The notes under the pieces are model-generated. The model saw nothing but the letters and a program-made list of their open reading frames with translations, ran no database searches and was not told where the DNA came from. A stretch of DNA of 64,000 nucleotides from VFMC01 sp040398525. Lineage in GTDB: Bacteria > Actinomycetota > Acidimicrobiia > Acidimicrobiales > Ilumatobacteraceae. Within the stretch, counting starts at the first letter, position 1, and each line of letters starts with the position of its first letter. The stretch spans positions 62,001-126,000 of the forward strand of contig JBBATY010000004.1 in NCBI GenBank assembly GCA_040398525.1, given 5' to 3'. A program made the translations under genes and the position numbers. Positions 32,203 through 40,400 of the stretch are shown in pieces.

Positions 32203-33258
32203 TCAGCGACGTGAGGTGGCCGCGGCCATCCCGAAGGCGTCGGCGATCGACGACCGCGCAGCGGCGACAGCTTCCGGGAACCGCGCTCCCGTGCCGTCGG
32301 CGAGCCGGGTCATCATCTCGAAGTTGGCCGCCACCGCCGCGGCGTCGACCATCACCGCGACCCCGTCGTGGCCGAGCGCATCGGCATCGGCCACGAGTTC
32401 ACGACGGGCCCGGTCGAGCTCGTCGAGGTCGCCCGCCGGCACCGCCGATGCGAACGCGTGCAACTGGTCGGCGAGCGGCAGCGACGCACCGGGCGCGCCT
32501 CGACCCAGCTCGGCGAGGTCGACCTCGCTGTTGTCCTCGTGGCCGCTCCAACTGAGCATGCCTGCGTGCGACACCGTTCAATAGAAGCATTCGCGGAGCT
32601 GTGCCACACGGGTGGCCACCAGTTCCATCTGCGGCCGGCTGAGCGTGCCACGCGTCCAGCGCGGGTCGACCATCTCCAGGTCGGGGATGTACTGCGCATC
32701 GGCGAGGCGCCACACTCGGGCGTGCTCCGCCGGCAGGGCGGTGAACGCCTGCACGACCGCTGCACGCTCGTCGGCCGGCGCCGCCACGGGCACCCAGTTG
32801 AGCTCGGGCTGCACGATCTGGACCGCCGTCTCACCCGTCGGCTCGCCAAGCTGCACAGCCGGCAGCGGCCACGGATCGAGGCCGGCGGCACGTCGGAACG
32901 ACCAGATCGCCGCCACTTCGCAGGTGAGCGCGACGGCTTCGACGTAGGCGAGGTCACCGATCAGGTCGGCCATCCGCCGGTGCCAGTCGGCCGTCAGCGT
33001 CGCACCGTGGCGGGCCACCCGGTACACCACGTCGTGCGCCGCAGCCGGAGCCACGAGCTCGGCGGGCAACACACCCGGCACCGTCGACGGCGCGACCCAC
33101 GGAGCAAGCGGCTCGTCAGCCTCGAGCGCAGCCAGCACAGTGGCGGCGAGCTCGACACGCTGCGCCCCGCTCCACTGGCTGCCCGGGGTGCCGATGGCGG
33201 CCCAGACGGCTCGATGCGCTTCCTCGAGATCGGGCCGCACCTCGACAGGGCCGCTCAC
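32203..33258 (-). CDS. AhpD/CMD-type peroxidase-like protein, candidate selenoprotein (in-frame UGA at residue 227)
   Basis: Read through one in-frame TGA (32578-32580) this is a single 351-residue protein; both halves are in the same frame and have the same codon use. The C-terminal half is an AhpD/carboxymuconolactone-decarboxylase domain. Its catalytic pattern is complete when the TGA is selenocysteine: Glu at U-15, C224-F-Y-U227 and His at U+4 (motif ECFY-U-TVSH), matching Glu118, Cys130, Cys133 and His137 of mycobacterial AhpD. The N-terminal half (AYVEAVALTCEVAAIWSFRR) resembles a second, non-catalytic CMD-like unit. A hairpin of bacterial SECIS type starts 15 nt after the UGA. The GTG start overlaps the P450 stop (GTGA). 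Alternatives: pseudogene, or two genes; the exact position of the UGA argues against both. No selA/B/C/D gene is in the window. Confidence 0.82.
32541..32562 (-). promoter_or_regulatory. Candidate bacterial SECIS hairpin
   Basis: On the minus strand, 15 nt after the UGA, GGCATGCTC pairs with GAGCGGCC (8 bp with one bulged A, one G-U pair) around a 5-base loop AGTTG. The loop begins 24 nt after the UGA and has G as its second base, both within the usual limits for bacterial SECIS elements recognised by SelB. Confidence 0.6.
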
Positions 33259-34496
33259 GGCTGGGCACCGTTCGGTGCCAGATGGAGCGAATGCAGGCCA
33301 CGGATCACGAAGGTGGGATGGTAGCTCGGCTGCTCGACGAGCTCGATCCGCGGGAAGCGGCGGGCCAGCCCGGCGAGCGACACCTCGAGCTCCTGACGAG
33401 CGAGCGGCGCTCCGACGCAGAAGTGGATGCCACCCCCGAAGCCGATGTGCGCGGGGTCGCCGCGCCCTGCGTCGAAGCGGTCAGGGGCCTCGAAGCGCCG
33501 CGGGTCGCGCTCGGCCGACCCGAAGAGCATTGCCACTTCCTGGCCGACGTCGATGGCCTGTCCGGCGATCTCGACGCCGGGTTCGAGCACCCAGCGCTCG
33601 AACAACTGCAGCGGCGAGTCCCAGCGGAGCATCTCCTCGACGGTGGCCCGTGGTTCGACCTCGCCGTCGGCGACCCGACGCCACTCGTCGCGGTGCAGCA
33701 TCAGCGCACGCATCCCGTTGCCGAGGGTGTTCACCGTGGCCTCGTGGCCGGCCTCGAGCAGCACCATGGTGGTCGAGACGATCTCGTCCTCGCTCAGCTG
33801 ATCGCCCTCGTCCTCGACGCGCACCAGCTCGCTGACGAGCAACCCGTCCGGCTCGCGCCGCTTGGCGGCGATGAGCCTGCGCGTGTACTCGATGTACTCC
33901 CCCGCTGCCCGGTCGGCGGCGGCGCGCTGCTCGTCGCTGCCCGTCAGCTCGTACATCTTGACGATGGCGTGCGACCAGTCGAGCAACTGCTGCGTGTCGT
34001 CGCGCGGCACGCCGAGCATCGAACAGATCACCGCCACGGAATACGGCTGCGCATAGTCGGCGATCAGATCGAACGACTCGCGCGCTGCGCACTGGTCGAG
34101 CAACTCGGCCGAGAAGGCTTCGATGGCCGGGCGCAGCGCCGCTACTGCTCGCGGCGTGAACACCTTGGCCACCAGGCGACGGAGCCTGGTGTGGTCCGGG
34201 GGCTCGAGGCACAGCAGCGACCAGCGTTCGTGCTCGTGGAAGCGGCTCCAGCGAGGGTCGGGGTCGGGCCGACCGAAGTCGGCATGGCTGTAGCGGTGCG
34301 TGTACGCCCTGCCGAGCCTGCGGTCGCGCAGCACCTCGTGCACATCGTGGAAACGGGTGAGCATCCACTGCCCGGTGCGCTCGTTCCAGAAGATCGGAGC
34401 GGCCTCGCGCAACTCGCCGAGCACCGGGTACGGATCGGCGAGAAATGCCGGATCGCTCGGGTCGAAGCGGGCGAGGGCGTCGTCGAGGCGGGCCAC
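33255..34496 (-). CDS. Cytochrome P450
   Basis: 413 residues, a complete soluble bacterial P450. The haem-ligand loop is FGGGIHFCVGAPLAR with Cys360; the I-helix oxygen-activation motif is AGHEAT at 249-254, E288-x-x-R291 is the ExxR motif and the helix-C haem-contacting EPPDHTRLRRL is near 98-108. The GTG at 34496 follows TACGCT by 7 nt. The stop overlaps the start of the candidate selenoprotein gene, so the two products are made together. It needs a ferredoxin and reductase encoded elsewhere. Substrate unknown. Confidence 0.95.
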   Translation of the reverse strand: MARLDDALARFDPSDPAFLADPYPVLGELREAAPIFWNERTGQWMLTRFHDVHEVLRDRRLGRAYTHRYSHADFGRPDPDPRWSRFHEHERWSLLCLEPPDHTRLRRLVAKVFTPRAVAALRPAIEAFSAELLDQCAARESFDLIADYAQPYSVAVICSMLGVPRDDTQQLLDWSHAIVKMYELTGSDEQRAAADRAAGEYIEYTRRLIAAKRREPDGLLVSELVRVEDEGDQLSEDEIVSTTMVLLEAGHEATVNTLGNGMRALMLHRDEWRRVADGEVEPRATVEEMLRWDSPLQLFERWVLEPGVEIAGQAIDVGQEVAMLFGSAERDPRRFEAPDRFDAGRGDPAHIGFGGGIHFCVGAPLARQELEVSLAGLARRFPRIELVEQPSYHPTFVIRGLHSLHLAPNGAQP

Positions 34497-34503
34497 GGTG
34501 TCG

Positions 34504-34509
34504 AGCGTA
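34504..34509 (-). promoter_or_regulatory. Leaderless -10 hexamer TACGCT
   Basis: Reads TACGCT on the minus strand, 7 nt before the P450 start at 34496. It would give the P450-selenoprotein pair its own transcript. Confidence 0.45.
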
Positions 34510-34527
34510 GGCCGCCCGCCCGGGTGG

Positions 34528-36519
34528 TCACGCGTTGCTGGACGCCTCGTCGGCTTCGTCGGCATCGGCCGAGCCGCCGTCGGCCGCTGCTTCGGCCATG
34601 GCCTGGGCGGCCGTGGCGATCGCTGCTTCCTCGGCAGTGCGGGCCTCGTCCGCCGCCGCCAACGCAGCCATCTCCTCCTCGCTGCCGGAGTAGTCGTCGG
34701 GAGTGTGCAACCGGTCGGGGTCGTTGCCGGAGAGGTCGAACGCTTGGGAGAAGCCGAGCTCGCCGCCACCTCCGGCGTTGATGTCGAACGACAGCGAGTC
34801 GAACTCGAGCGCCGTGGACGTGCTCTCGTTGCGCGAACCGATGTCGGGGCGATCGGTAACCGCCGCCGGCGCGGCGGCCTCCACAGGCTCCGCGACGGGC
34901 GGAGCCGGCTCGTCGACCTCGTCGACTGCGTCGAAGGGCAGGGTGAGCTGCACGTACGGATCCGGCTCTGCGCCAGCATCGTCGTGGGGCGCCTCCTCGG
35001 TCGGCGACGCGGCCACCCCGGCCCGACGGGCACCGAGGCGCTGGACCAGGGCGTAGGCGCCGAAGACGGCGAGGCCGGTCGCCAGGCCGACGCCGAAGCT
35101 GCGGAACGAGCCCGAGCTTGCTGCAGGTACGGGGGCAGGCGTCGTGCTCGGCGTCACCTCGACCGGCACGGCCGTGGTCGGCACCGAGGCCACGCTCGAC
35201 GGCACCGGCTCGACCGACGACGCTGGCGCCGTGGTCTCCACCGGTGCCGGCACGGTGGTGGGCACGACGGGTGCCAGCGCGCCGCCGGCTGCTCCGACGA
35301 ACGGGCCGGTGATCTCGTAGGTCACGCCGCCGCGGAAGTCGGCCCCGTCGAGGCCGGGCACCATCTCGCCGAGCGCCTTGGCGGTGGTCGCCCGCTGCGA
35401 CGACACGTACAGGCGGGTTCCCGACGGATCGAACACCGGTCCGGTGAGCCGTGAGCCCTGGTGAGACGGGCCGTCGAGCCGGACGAGAGGAGCCACTGCG
35501 CCCGTTGCGGTGATGAGCACCAACTCGACGGCGGGGCCGTTGCGGCCGACGAGCAGGTCGCCGCTCTCGGCAAAGCCGCTCATCGCGTCGCAGTTCGACA
35601 GCACCCCACCGGGGTCGCCCTGCCAGACGCGCCGGTAGCGCTGGGCGCGCAGGTCGATGCCGTGCACCGAGTGGTCGAGCTCTGTCGCGACATAGAGCCA
35701 GTCGCCGTTCACCCACGCGCCGCCGCCCTGGGCGAAGACGGTCGCGCCGGGCACCTGGTCGCGCGTGCGCACATCGGTGCCCAGCGGGTCGACCACGGGC
35801 GTCCAGGTCACCGCGCCGTCGGCGCCGATGGTGCATGCCTCGAGCACCCCGTCAGTCAGGTCGCCGGCCTGCGCCGGGGTGAAGCGGTACAGCAGACCGA
35901 GCGGGTGCGTCTGCGTGAGGTAGACCCGGCCCTCGACAGGGTCGACGGCCACCGAATGGTGGCTGAACCGACCGAGCGCCGGCAGCCGACGAGCCAACAG
36001 CTCGCCCGTCGGGTCGCATTCCCACACCAGCCCCTGGTCGTAGAGCACGTCTTCCTCGACACTCAGCCACGTGCCCCACGGCGTGGCACAGCCACCGCTG
36101 TTGGAGCTCGAGCCATTCAGCACGACGTACGCGTCGGCGACCTCGCCGGCTGGGGTGAAGCGGATGCCGGACACGCTTCCGGCAGCGCCGAGGGCGAAGA
36201 TGTTGCTGTTGCACGCGTAGCACCAGCCACCATCGTCGGTGGGCACGATGCCGGCGCCGTCGGGCAAGGGCGGCCAGATGAACGAGGTGCTGCCGACGGG
36301 CTCGCCGGCTGCGGCGACGACGCGCGAGGTGAAGCCAGCAGGGAGGAGCAGCCCGTTCTCGTCGGGCGCCGATGCCAGCGGCCCGTAGGGGCTCGCACCT
36401 GCTGCGGCCGGGGGCACACCGGCTTCGACGACCCGAGCACCGACGAGCGCCAGCAGGGCCGGCCCGCCGAGGGCCGCGCCAGCGGTGCGCACCACGAACT
36501 GTCGTCGGTTGAGTGCCAC
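34528..36519 (-). CDS. PhoX-like (DUF839) Tat-exported protein with C-terminal membrane anchor
   Basis: 663 residues. A twin-arginine signal NRRQFVV at 4-10 and hydrophobic stretch to about 35 indicate export of a folded protein. Residues about 50-430 resemble the PhoX/DUF839 beta-propeller (GGCATPWGTWLSVEED, GRFSHHSVAVDP), which holds calcium and iron in alkaline phosphatase PhoX. A Pro/Thr/Val linker (about 435-470) leads to one membrane helix (475-495) and then to about 165 acidic, Ala-rich residues, predicted cytoplasmic. That topology is unlike classical PhoX. The GTG start has AGGAGGG upstream. Confidence 0.85.
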   Translation of the reverse strand: MALNRRQFVVRTAGAALGGPALLALVGARVVEAGVPPAAAGASPYGPLASAPDENGLLLPAGFTSRVVAAAGEPVGSTSFIWPPLPDGAGIVPTDDGGWCYACNSNIFALGAAGSVSGIRFTPAGEVADAYVVLNGSSSNSGGCATPWGTWLSVEEDVLYDQGLVWECDPTGELLARRLPALGRFSHHSVAVDPVEGRVYLTQTHPLGLLYRFTPAQAGDLTDGVLEACTIGADGAVTWTPVVDPLGTDVRTRDQVPGATVFAQGGGAWVNGDWLYVATELDHSVHGIDLRAQRYRRVWQGDPGGVLSNCDAMSGFAESGDLLVGRNGPAVELVLITATGAVAPLVRLDGPSHQGSRLTGPVFDPSGTRLYVSSQRATTAKALGEMVPGLDGADFRGGVTYEITGPFVGAAGGALAPVVPTTVPAPVETTAPASSVEPVPSSVASVPTTAVPVEVTPSTTPAPVPAASSGSFRSFGVGLATGLAVFGAYALVQRLGARRAGVAASPTEEAPHDDAGAEPDPYVQLTLPFDAVDEVDEPAPPVAEPVEAAAPAAVTDRPDIGSRNESTSTALEFDSLSFDINAGGGGELGFSQAFDLSGNDPDRLHTPDDYSGSEEEMAALAAADEARTAEEAAIATAAQAMAEAAADGGSADADEADEASSNA

Positions 36520-36649
36520 TCGGTCGGCCCTCCTCTCAGGTCCTTCGGTCTGGTTCAGAGGGTCAGCCGACCGTTCAGGTCGTCTCCGCACCGCCACACC
36601 CGGTGATCGTCCGGTCCGCACGACCCGGTGCCAGGAGCACCTCGGGTAC

Positions 36650-36661
36650 AGCGGTACCGCT
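36650..36661. promoter_or_regulatory. 12-bp perfect palindrome AGCGGTACCGCT
   Basis: It lies in the 178-bp region between the divergent PhoX-like and acyl-CoA dehydrogenase genes, 36 bases before the latter's ATG. A candidate operator; binder unknown. Confidence 0.35.
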
Positions 36662-36697
36662 TGAAGGCCAGGGCGCATCGCCGCGAGACTGCGCAAC

Positions 36698-37927
36698 ATG
36701 GCCGACACCGCGATCGCACCCGACCCGACGAGCACCCACGACCCCGAGCGGGCGCGGGTCGAGCAGGCGCTCGACCGGCTGCTGGCCGAGGTCGACCCTC
36801 GCCAGGTCGACAACATCGCCTTCCGCGGCGCCCGCTACGACCATGGCCTGGCCTGGGTGCACTTCCCCAGCAGCTTCGGGGGCCTCGGCGTGCGGCCCGA
36901 CCTCAACCGGCTCGTCGAAGAGCGCTGCCGGGCAGCGGGCGCCGCGCCGCAGGACCCGTCGACGTTCTTCATCGCCCTGGCCGGGCCGACGATCGTCACC
37001 CACGGCACCGACGAGCAGAAGCACCGCTTCCTCCGTCCGATGTTCACCGGAGAGGAGCGCTGGTGCCAGCTGTTCAGCGAGCCCGGCGCCGGATCGGACT
37101 TCGCCGGCCTCGGCACGCGCGCCGTGCGTGACGGCGACGAATGGGTGGTGAACGGCCAGAAGGTGTGGAACACCCTGGCCCATCTGGGCGACTGGGGCAT
37201 GCTCGTGGCCCGCACCGATGCCGACCAGCCCAAGCACAAGGGGCTCACCTACTTCGCGCTCGACATGCGTGCACCCGGCGTGGAGGTGCGCCCACTGCGC
37301 CAGATCACCGGCGAAGCCGAGTTCAACGAGGTCTACATGACCGATGCCCGGGTTCCGGACACAATGCGCATCGGGGCCGAGGGCGAGGGCTGGCGGGTTG
37401 CGCTCACCACGCTGATGAACGAGCGGGTGTCCATCGGAGCCGGGGCCGGCAGCCGTCGCCGCGGACCGATGGATGCTGTGCTCGACATCTGGAGGGCGCT
37501 GCCCGACGACCAGCGCGGCGCCGCCCGACGCGAGCAGCTGATGCGCCTGTGGTGCCGGGCCGAGACCCTGCGGCTCACCAACGCCCGCGCCGGCGCGGCG
37601 GCCAAGGCTGGCAACCCCGGCCCGGAGGGCTCGATCGCCAAGTTGGCCCTCGCCGACTTCAACAAGAAGGTCAGCGAGTTCGGCATCGACCTGCTCGGCG
37701 CCGAGGGCCTGGTGGGCTTCGACTACACCTTCCGGCGTCCCGAGAACCTGTCGGTCGACGGCCTCGAGCACGGCATCCGCCACGCGTTCCTGCGTGCTCG
37801 GGCCAACTCGATCGAGGGCGGAACGTCGGAGATCATGCGCAACATCCTGGGCGAGCAGGTGCTCGGCCTGCCCGGCGAGCCGCGCGTCGACAAGGACCTT
37901 CCCTGGATCAAGGTGCCGCGCAACTGA
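36698..37927 (+). CDS. Acyl-CoA dehydrogenase
   Basis: 409 residues. It has the family segments CQLFSEPGAGSDFAGL near 128, GQKVWNTLAHLGDWG near 153, the NERVSIGAG helix near 247 and the C-terminal GGTSEIMRNILGEQVLGLPG. It resembles the enzyme at 8232 in length and type (actinobacterial FadE-like) but is clearly a different paralogue. GAGACT lies 7 nt before the ATG and there is no ribosome site. Isolated gene; no partner in an operon. It acts on an acyl-CoA with FAD and electron-transfer flavoprotein. Confidence 0.93.
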   Translation: MADTAIAPDPTSTHDPERARVEQALDRLLAEVDPRQVDNIAFRGARYDHGLAWVHFPSSFGGLGVRPDLNRLVEERCRAAGAAPQDPSTFFIALAGPTIVTHGTDEQKHRFLRPMFTGEERWCQLFSEPGAGSDFAGLGTRAVRDGDEWVVNGQKVWNTLAHLGDWGMLVARTDADQPKHKGLTYFALDMRAPGVEVRPLRQITGEAEFNEVYMTDARVPDTMRIGAEGEGWRVALTTLMNERVSIGAGAGSRRRGPMDAVLDIWRALPDDQRGAARREQLMRLWCRAETLRLTNARAGAAAKAGNPGPEGSIAKLALADFNKKVSEFGIDLLGAEGLVGFDYTFRRPENLSVDGLEHGIRHAFLRARANSIEGGTSEIMRNILGEQVLGLPGEPRVDKDLPWIKVPRN

Positions 37928-37955
37928 GCGGGCCGGGCGTCGGGACGCACGAGCC

Positions 37956-39041
37956 CTAGGGCAGCGGGCGTCCGCCCAGCTGCGCCATGCAGCGGTCGGT
38001 ACTCGCGAGGCACAGCCACGCGGTGCGACCGGTCTCGGCCTCGGCCCGACGGAGCTGTGCCGCAGCGAGCAGGAGCCCGGGCACCACGCCCACAGCGGCG
38101 AGGAACGCAGCGGGCACGACCAGGGGTGCAAGCGGGAACACCGCAGTCGCCACCCCGGGCACGGCGACGAGCAAGAACGCATACCAACCGACTTCGCGCT
38201 CCGATCGGCGGTACACCCACTGGCCCGGCACGAACACCGGCGAGTCGGTGCTGTACCGGCGCATCACGGCGCGGGCGCCGGACCGTGATGCGGTGGCAGC
38301 CAGGGCGGCGACACCGAGTGCCACGCCGCCGATGAGCACCCGGTGATCGGTGATGCGGCTGATCGTCAGCGACCCGAACGCCACCTCCGTCGGCCAACGC
38401 GGCGCGAAGAGCGCCAGCCCGGCGAACGGAGCGACCACGAGCAGCCCCCAGCCCACGCCCGACAACGCCGGTGCAGCGGGTCGGAGCACCCGTCTGCGCA
38501 TGTGGGTCCACACGGACATCGTCGTGAAGGGTCGGCAAGTGCGCGGGTCGTAGCCGTGCCGGCGCAGGATGCTCGAGCGGCGAAGGTGGAAGCAGGCCTC
38601 CCCCGCCGCAACGACGCTGCACCCCATCGCGAGACCTGCCCACGAGCTGAACGAGCCCGCCACCGAGTCGGCCTCGCCGACGAACAGGTCGAACACAATC
38701 TCCATGGCGCGCGTCATCACCAGGAGCAAGGCGGCGACACCAGCGCCTGCCCGCAGCGGGTACAGGCCCCGGACGTCATCGAGCATCCACGGGTGCCACT
38801 GCGGGGCAAGACGGGTCTCGAAGACCCGGTACCGCAGGTAGGGGCCGAGCGGTGGACGGGTGCGCCGTCGCTCGGCCCAGCCCGCGAGCACGATGTCGAG
38901 CAGGCCTCGCCACGAGTCGACGCTGCCATCGCCGGCAGCTCGCGCGTCGGCCACGGTGGCCCGGATCTCGTCGCTGCGCGCCGCACGAAAGCGGCGAGGG
39001 AAGGCCCGCAGGGCCAGCTCGAGCCGCCGGTCCGCGTTCAT
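37956..39041 (-). CDS. Multi-pass membrane protein paired with a PadR regulator
   Basis: 361 residues. The first 90 residues are cytoplasmic and Arg-rich (LELALRAFPRRFRAARSDEI is typical of proteins encoded next to PadR regulators), followed by six or seven hydrophobic segments from about 95 to 340. The start overlaps the PadR stop (ATGA), a frequent arrangement in which the regulator controls the membrane protein. Function unknown; drug or lipid stress is a common theme of such pairs but is not shown here. Confidence 0.8.
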   Translation of the reverse strand: MNADRRLELALRAFPRRFRAARSDEIRATVADARAAGDGSVDSWRGLLDIVLAGWAERRRTRPPLGPYLRYRVFETRLAPQWHPWMLDDVRGLYPLRAGAGVAALLLVMTRAMEIVFDLFVGEADSVAGSFSSWAGLAMGCSVVAAGEACFHLRRSSILRRHGYDPRTCRPFTTMSVWTHMRRRVLRPAAPALSGVGWGLLVVAPFAGLALFAPRWPTEVAFGSLTISRITDHRVLIGGVALGVAALAATASRSGARAVMRRYSTDSPVFVPGQWVYRRSEREVGWYAFLLVAVPGVATAVFPLAPLVVPAAFLAAVGVVPGLLLAAAQLRRAEAETGRTAWLCLASTDRCMAQLGGRPLP

Positions 39042-39367
39042 ATCGCCCCGAGCACCTGGGCGCGGATCGAACGCAGATCGGCCTCGCGCCGCTCGAGCTC
39101 GGCGTCGAGATCGCCCCGACCGCTCGGCGTGATGCGGTAGTACCGCCGGAAGCGCCCGGCGACGGTCTCCTCGCGGGCGACGACCACCTGCCCGGCCTCG
39201 AGCATCCGCTCGAGCGCGCCGTAGAGGGTGCCGGTGCCGAGCCGCACCCGATCGTCCGACAGCGTGCGCACCTGCTGGACGATCGCATAGCCGTGCCGCT
39301 CGCCCCCGGCCAGCGCGGCCAGGACGTACATCGTCACGTCACCGAGTGCGGGTCGCTCGCCGGCCAT
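39038..39367 (-). CDS. PadR family transcriptional regulator
   Basis: 109 residues of winged-helix type: LGDVTMYVLAALAGGERHGY at the start, then the recognition region VRLGTGTLYGALERMLEAGQ and the wing RRYYRITPSGR. PadR proteins are ligand-responsive repressors. I start at ATG 39367 because TATCGT ends 7 nt upstream; a GTG at 39376 in the same frame overlaps the PAP2 stop and is the alternative. A 19-bp palindrome overlaps the -10, so autoregulation is likely. Confidence 0.92.
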   Translation of the reverse strand: MAGERPALGDVTMYVLAALAGGERHGYAIVQQVRTLSDDRVRLGTGTLYGALERMLEAGQVVVAREETVAGRFRRYYRITPSGRGDLDAELERREADLRSIRAQVLGAI

Positions 39368-39372
39368 CGGGG

Positions 39373-40359
39373 TCACGATACGTCGTCGGACGACATATGT
39401 CCAGCGCCTACCGGTGCGGCCGGTGCGGGCCCTGTGGGCCGCGCCGCCGCCCAGGCCTCGCGGCGCAGGCGCGCCCGATCACCGGTGAGGGTGGCGAACA
39501 GCAGCACCACCACCAGGCCGACGACATCGATCAGCAGGCAGGCGACCACGTAGAGCCACCGGCCGTCGACGGTGTCGAAGCCGCCGGCATCGAGGGTGCG
39601 CACCAGGAGCACCGTGAGGAACGCGAGCAACGCCAGCCCGGCCCCGACCAACAATGCCCGCGAGGGCGGCCGATCGGTGTCGGTGGCGATGCCGTAGCGA
39701 TAGGGGTGGGCGAGGTCGCCCCACACCAGCAGGGCATGTCCGGCGGCGAACCACGCCAGTGCCACGGCGAACGCGCCCAGGCTGTCGCTCGGACGGTGCC
39801 AACCCGTCGACAGCACGGCGGTGCCGAACACCGTTGCCAGCACAGCTGCCGCGACCGTCGCCGCACGCCGCCATCGCGACGACGACACCATCACCAGCCC
39901 GAGCGACAGGACCATGCCGATGGTGGCGTGACCGCTCGGGTAGCTGTTGTGCGTGATGCCCTCGATGCCGGCGAACGACGGGCGGCCGAGGACGACGTGC
40001 TTCAACAGCTCGGTGGTCAGCACGGCCGCCGACATGCACGCACCCACCACGAACGCGAGGCGCACCCGGCGCTGGGCGAGAGCGAGCAGCACGATCGCGC
40101 CGCCCAGCAGGAACAGCGACACCTCGGTGACGGTGCGCAACATGCTGTCGAGGCGCGCCGTGCTCTCCGGACGCACCGCACCTCGGCCCTCGAAGGCGAG
40201 GTCGTCGATCTCCTGGCCCCAGCGGGTGCACACGAGCACGACGTACAGCACCAGCACGGCCAGGGCGGACACGAGCGCCAGACGCAGGGCCTCGCGGATC
40301 TCACGCCGTTGGGCGACGGCCGCGCTCCCGGCGGGGTCGTCGAGGTCGAGGGCCGTCAC
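39373..40359 (-). CDS. PAP2 family membrane phosphatase
   Basis: 328 residues with about seven or eight membrane helices. The three PAP2 phosphatase motifs are present: KHVVLGRP near 120, YPSGHATIG near 137 and STGWHRPSDSLG near 185. Such enzymes dephosphorylate undecaprenyl pyrophosphate, phosphatidic acid or similar lipids on the outer face. The GTG at 40359 follows TACCGT by 7 nt; GTG at 40368 is an alternative. After the motifs there are extra helices and an Ala/Pro-rich tail. Confidence 0.9.
   Translation of the reverse strand: MTALDLDDPAGSAAVAQRREIREALRLALVSALAVLVLYVVLVCTRWGQEIDDLAFEGRGAVRPESTARLDSMLRTVTEVSLFLLGGAIVLLALAQRRVRLAFVVGACMSAAVLTTELLKHVVLGRPSFAGIEGITHNSYPSGHATIGMVLSLGLVMVSSSRWRRAATVAAAVLATVFGTAVLSTGWHRPSDSLGAFAVALAWFAAGHALLVWGDLAHPYRYGIATDTDRPPSRALLVGAGLALLAFLTVLLVRTLDAGGFDTVDGRWLYVVACLLIDVVGLVVVLLFATLTGDRARLRREAWAAARPTGPAPAAPVGAGHMSSDDVS
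39375..39397 (-). promoter_or_regulatory. PadR promoter and overlapping 19-bp palindromic operator
   Basis: Minus-strand -10 TATCGT at 39375-39380, 7 nt before the ATG. It overlaps a palindrome at 39379-39397 (TATGTCGTC-C-GACGACGTA, matched at 8 of 9 pairs). Half sites ATGT and ACGT resemble the ATGT...ACAT boxes of PadR operators. The palindrome lies inside the last codons of the PAP2 gene. Confidence 0.5.
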
Positions 40360-40366
40360 GGTCGCC

Positions 40367-40372
40367 ACGGTA
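40367..40372 (-). promoter_or_regulatory. Leaderless -10 hexamer TACCGT
   Basis: Reads TACCGT on the minus strand, 7 nt before the GTG at 40359. It contains the alternative GTG and so favours the inner start. Confidence 0.4.
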
Positions 40373-40400
40373 GGCGACCGGGCGCGGCCTGTTGGTCGGC

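Noticed and set aside
32203..32574. A separate small gene of 123 codons with a GTG start
   Set aside because: It is in the same frame as the upstream CMD gene, has no ribosome site, and its first residues complete the catalytic motif of that gene; better read as the part after a recoded UGA.
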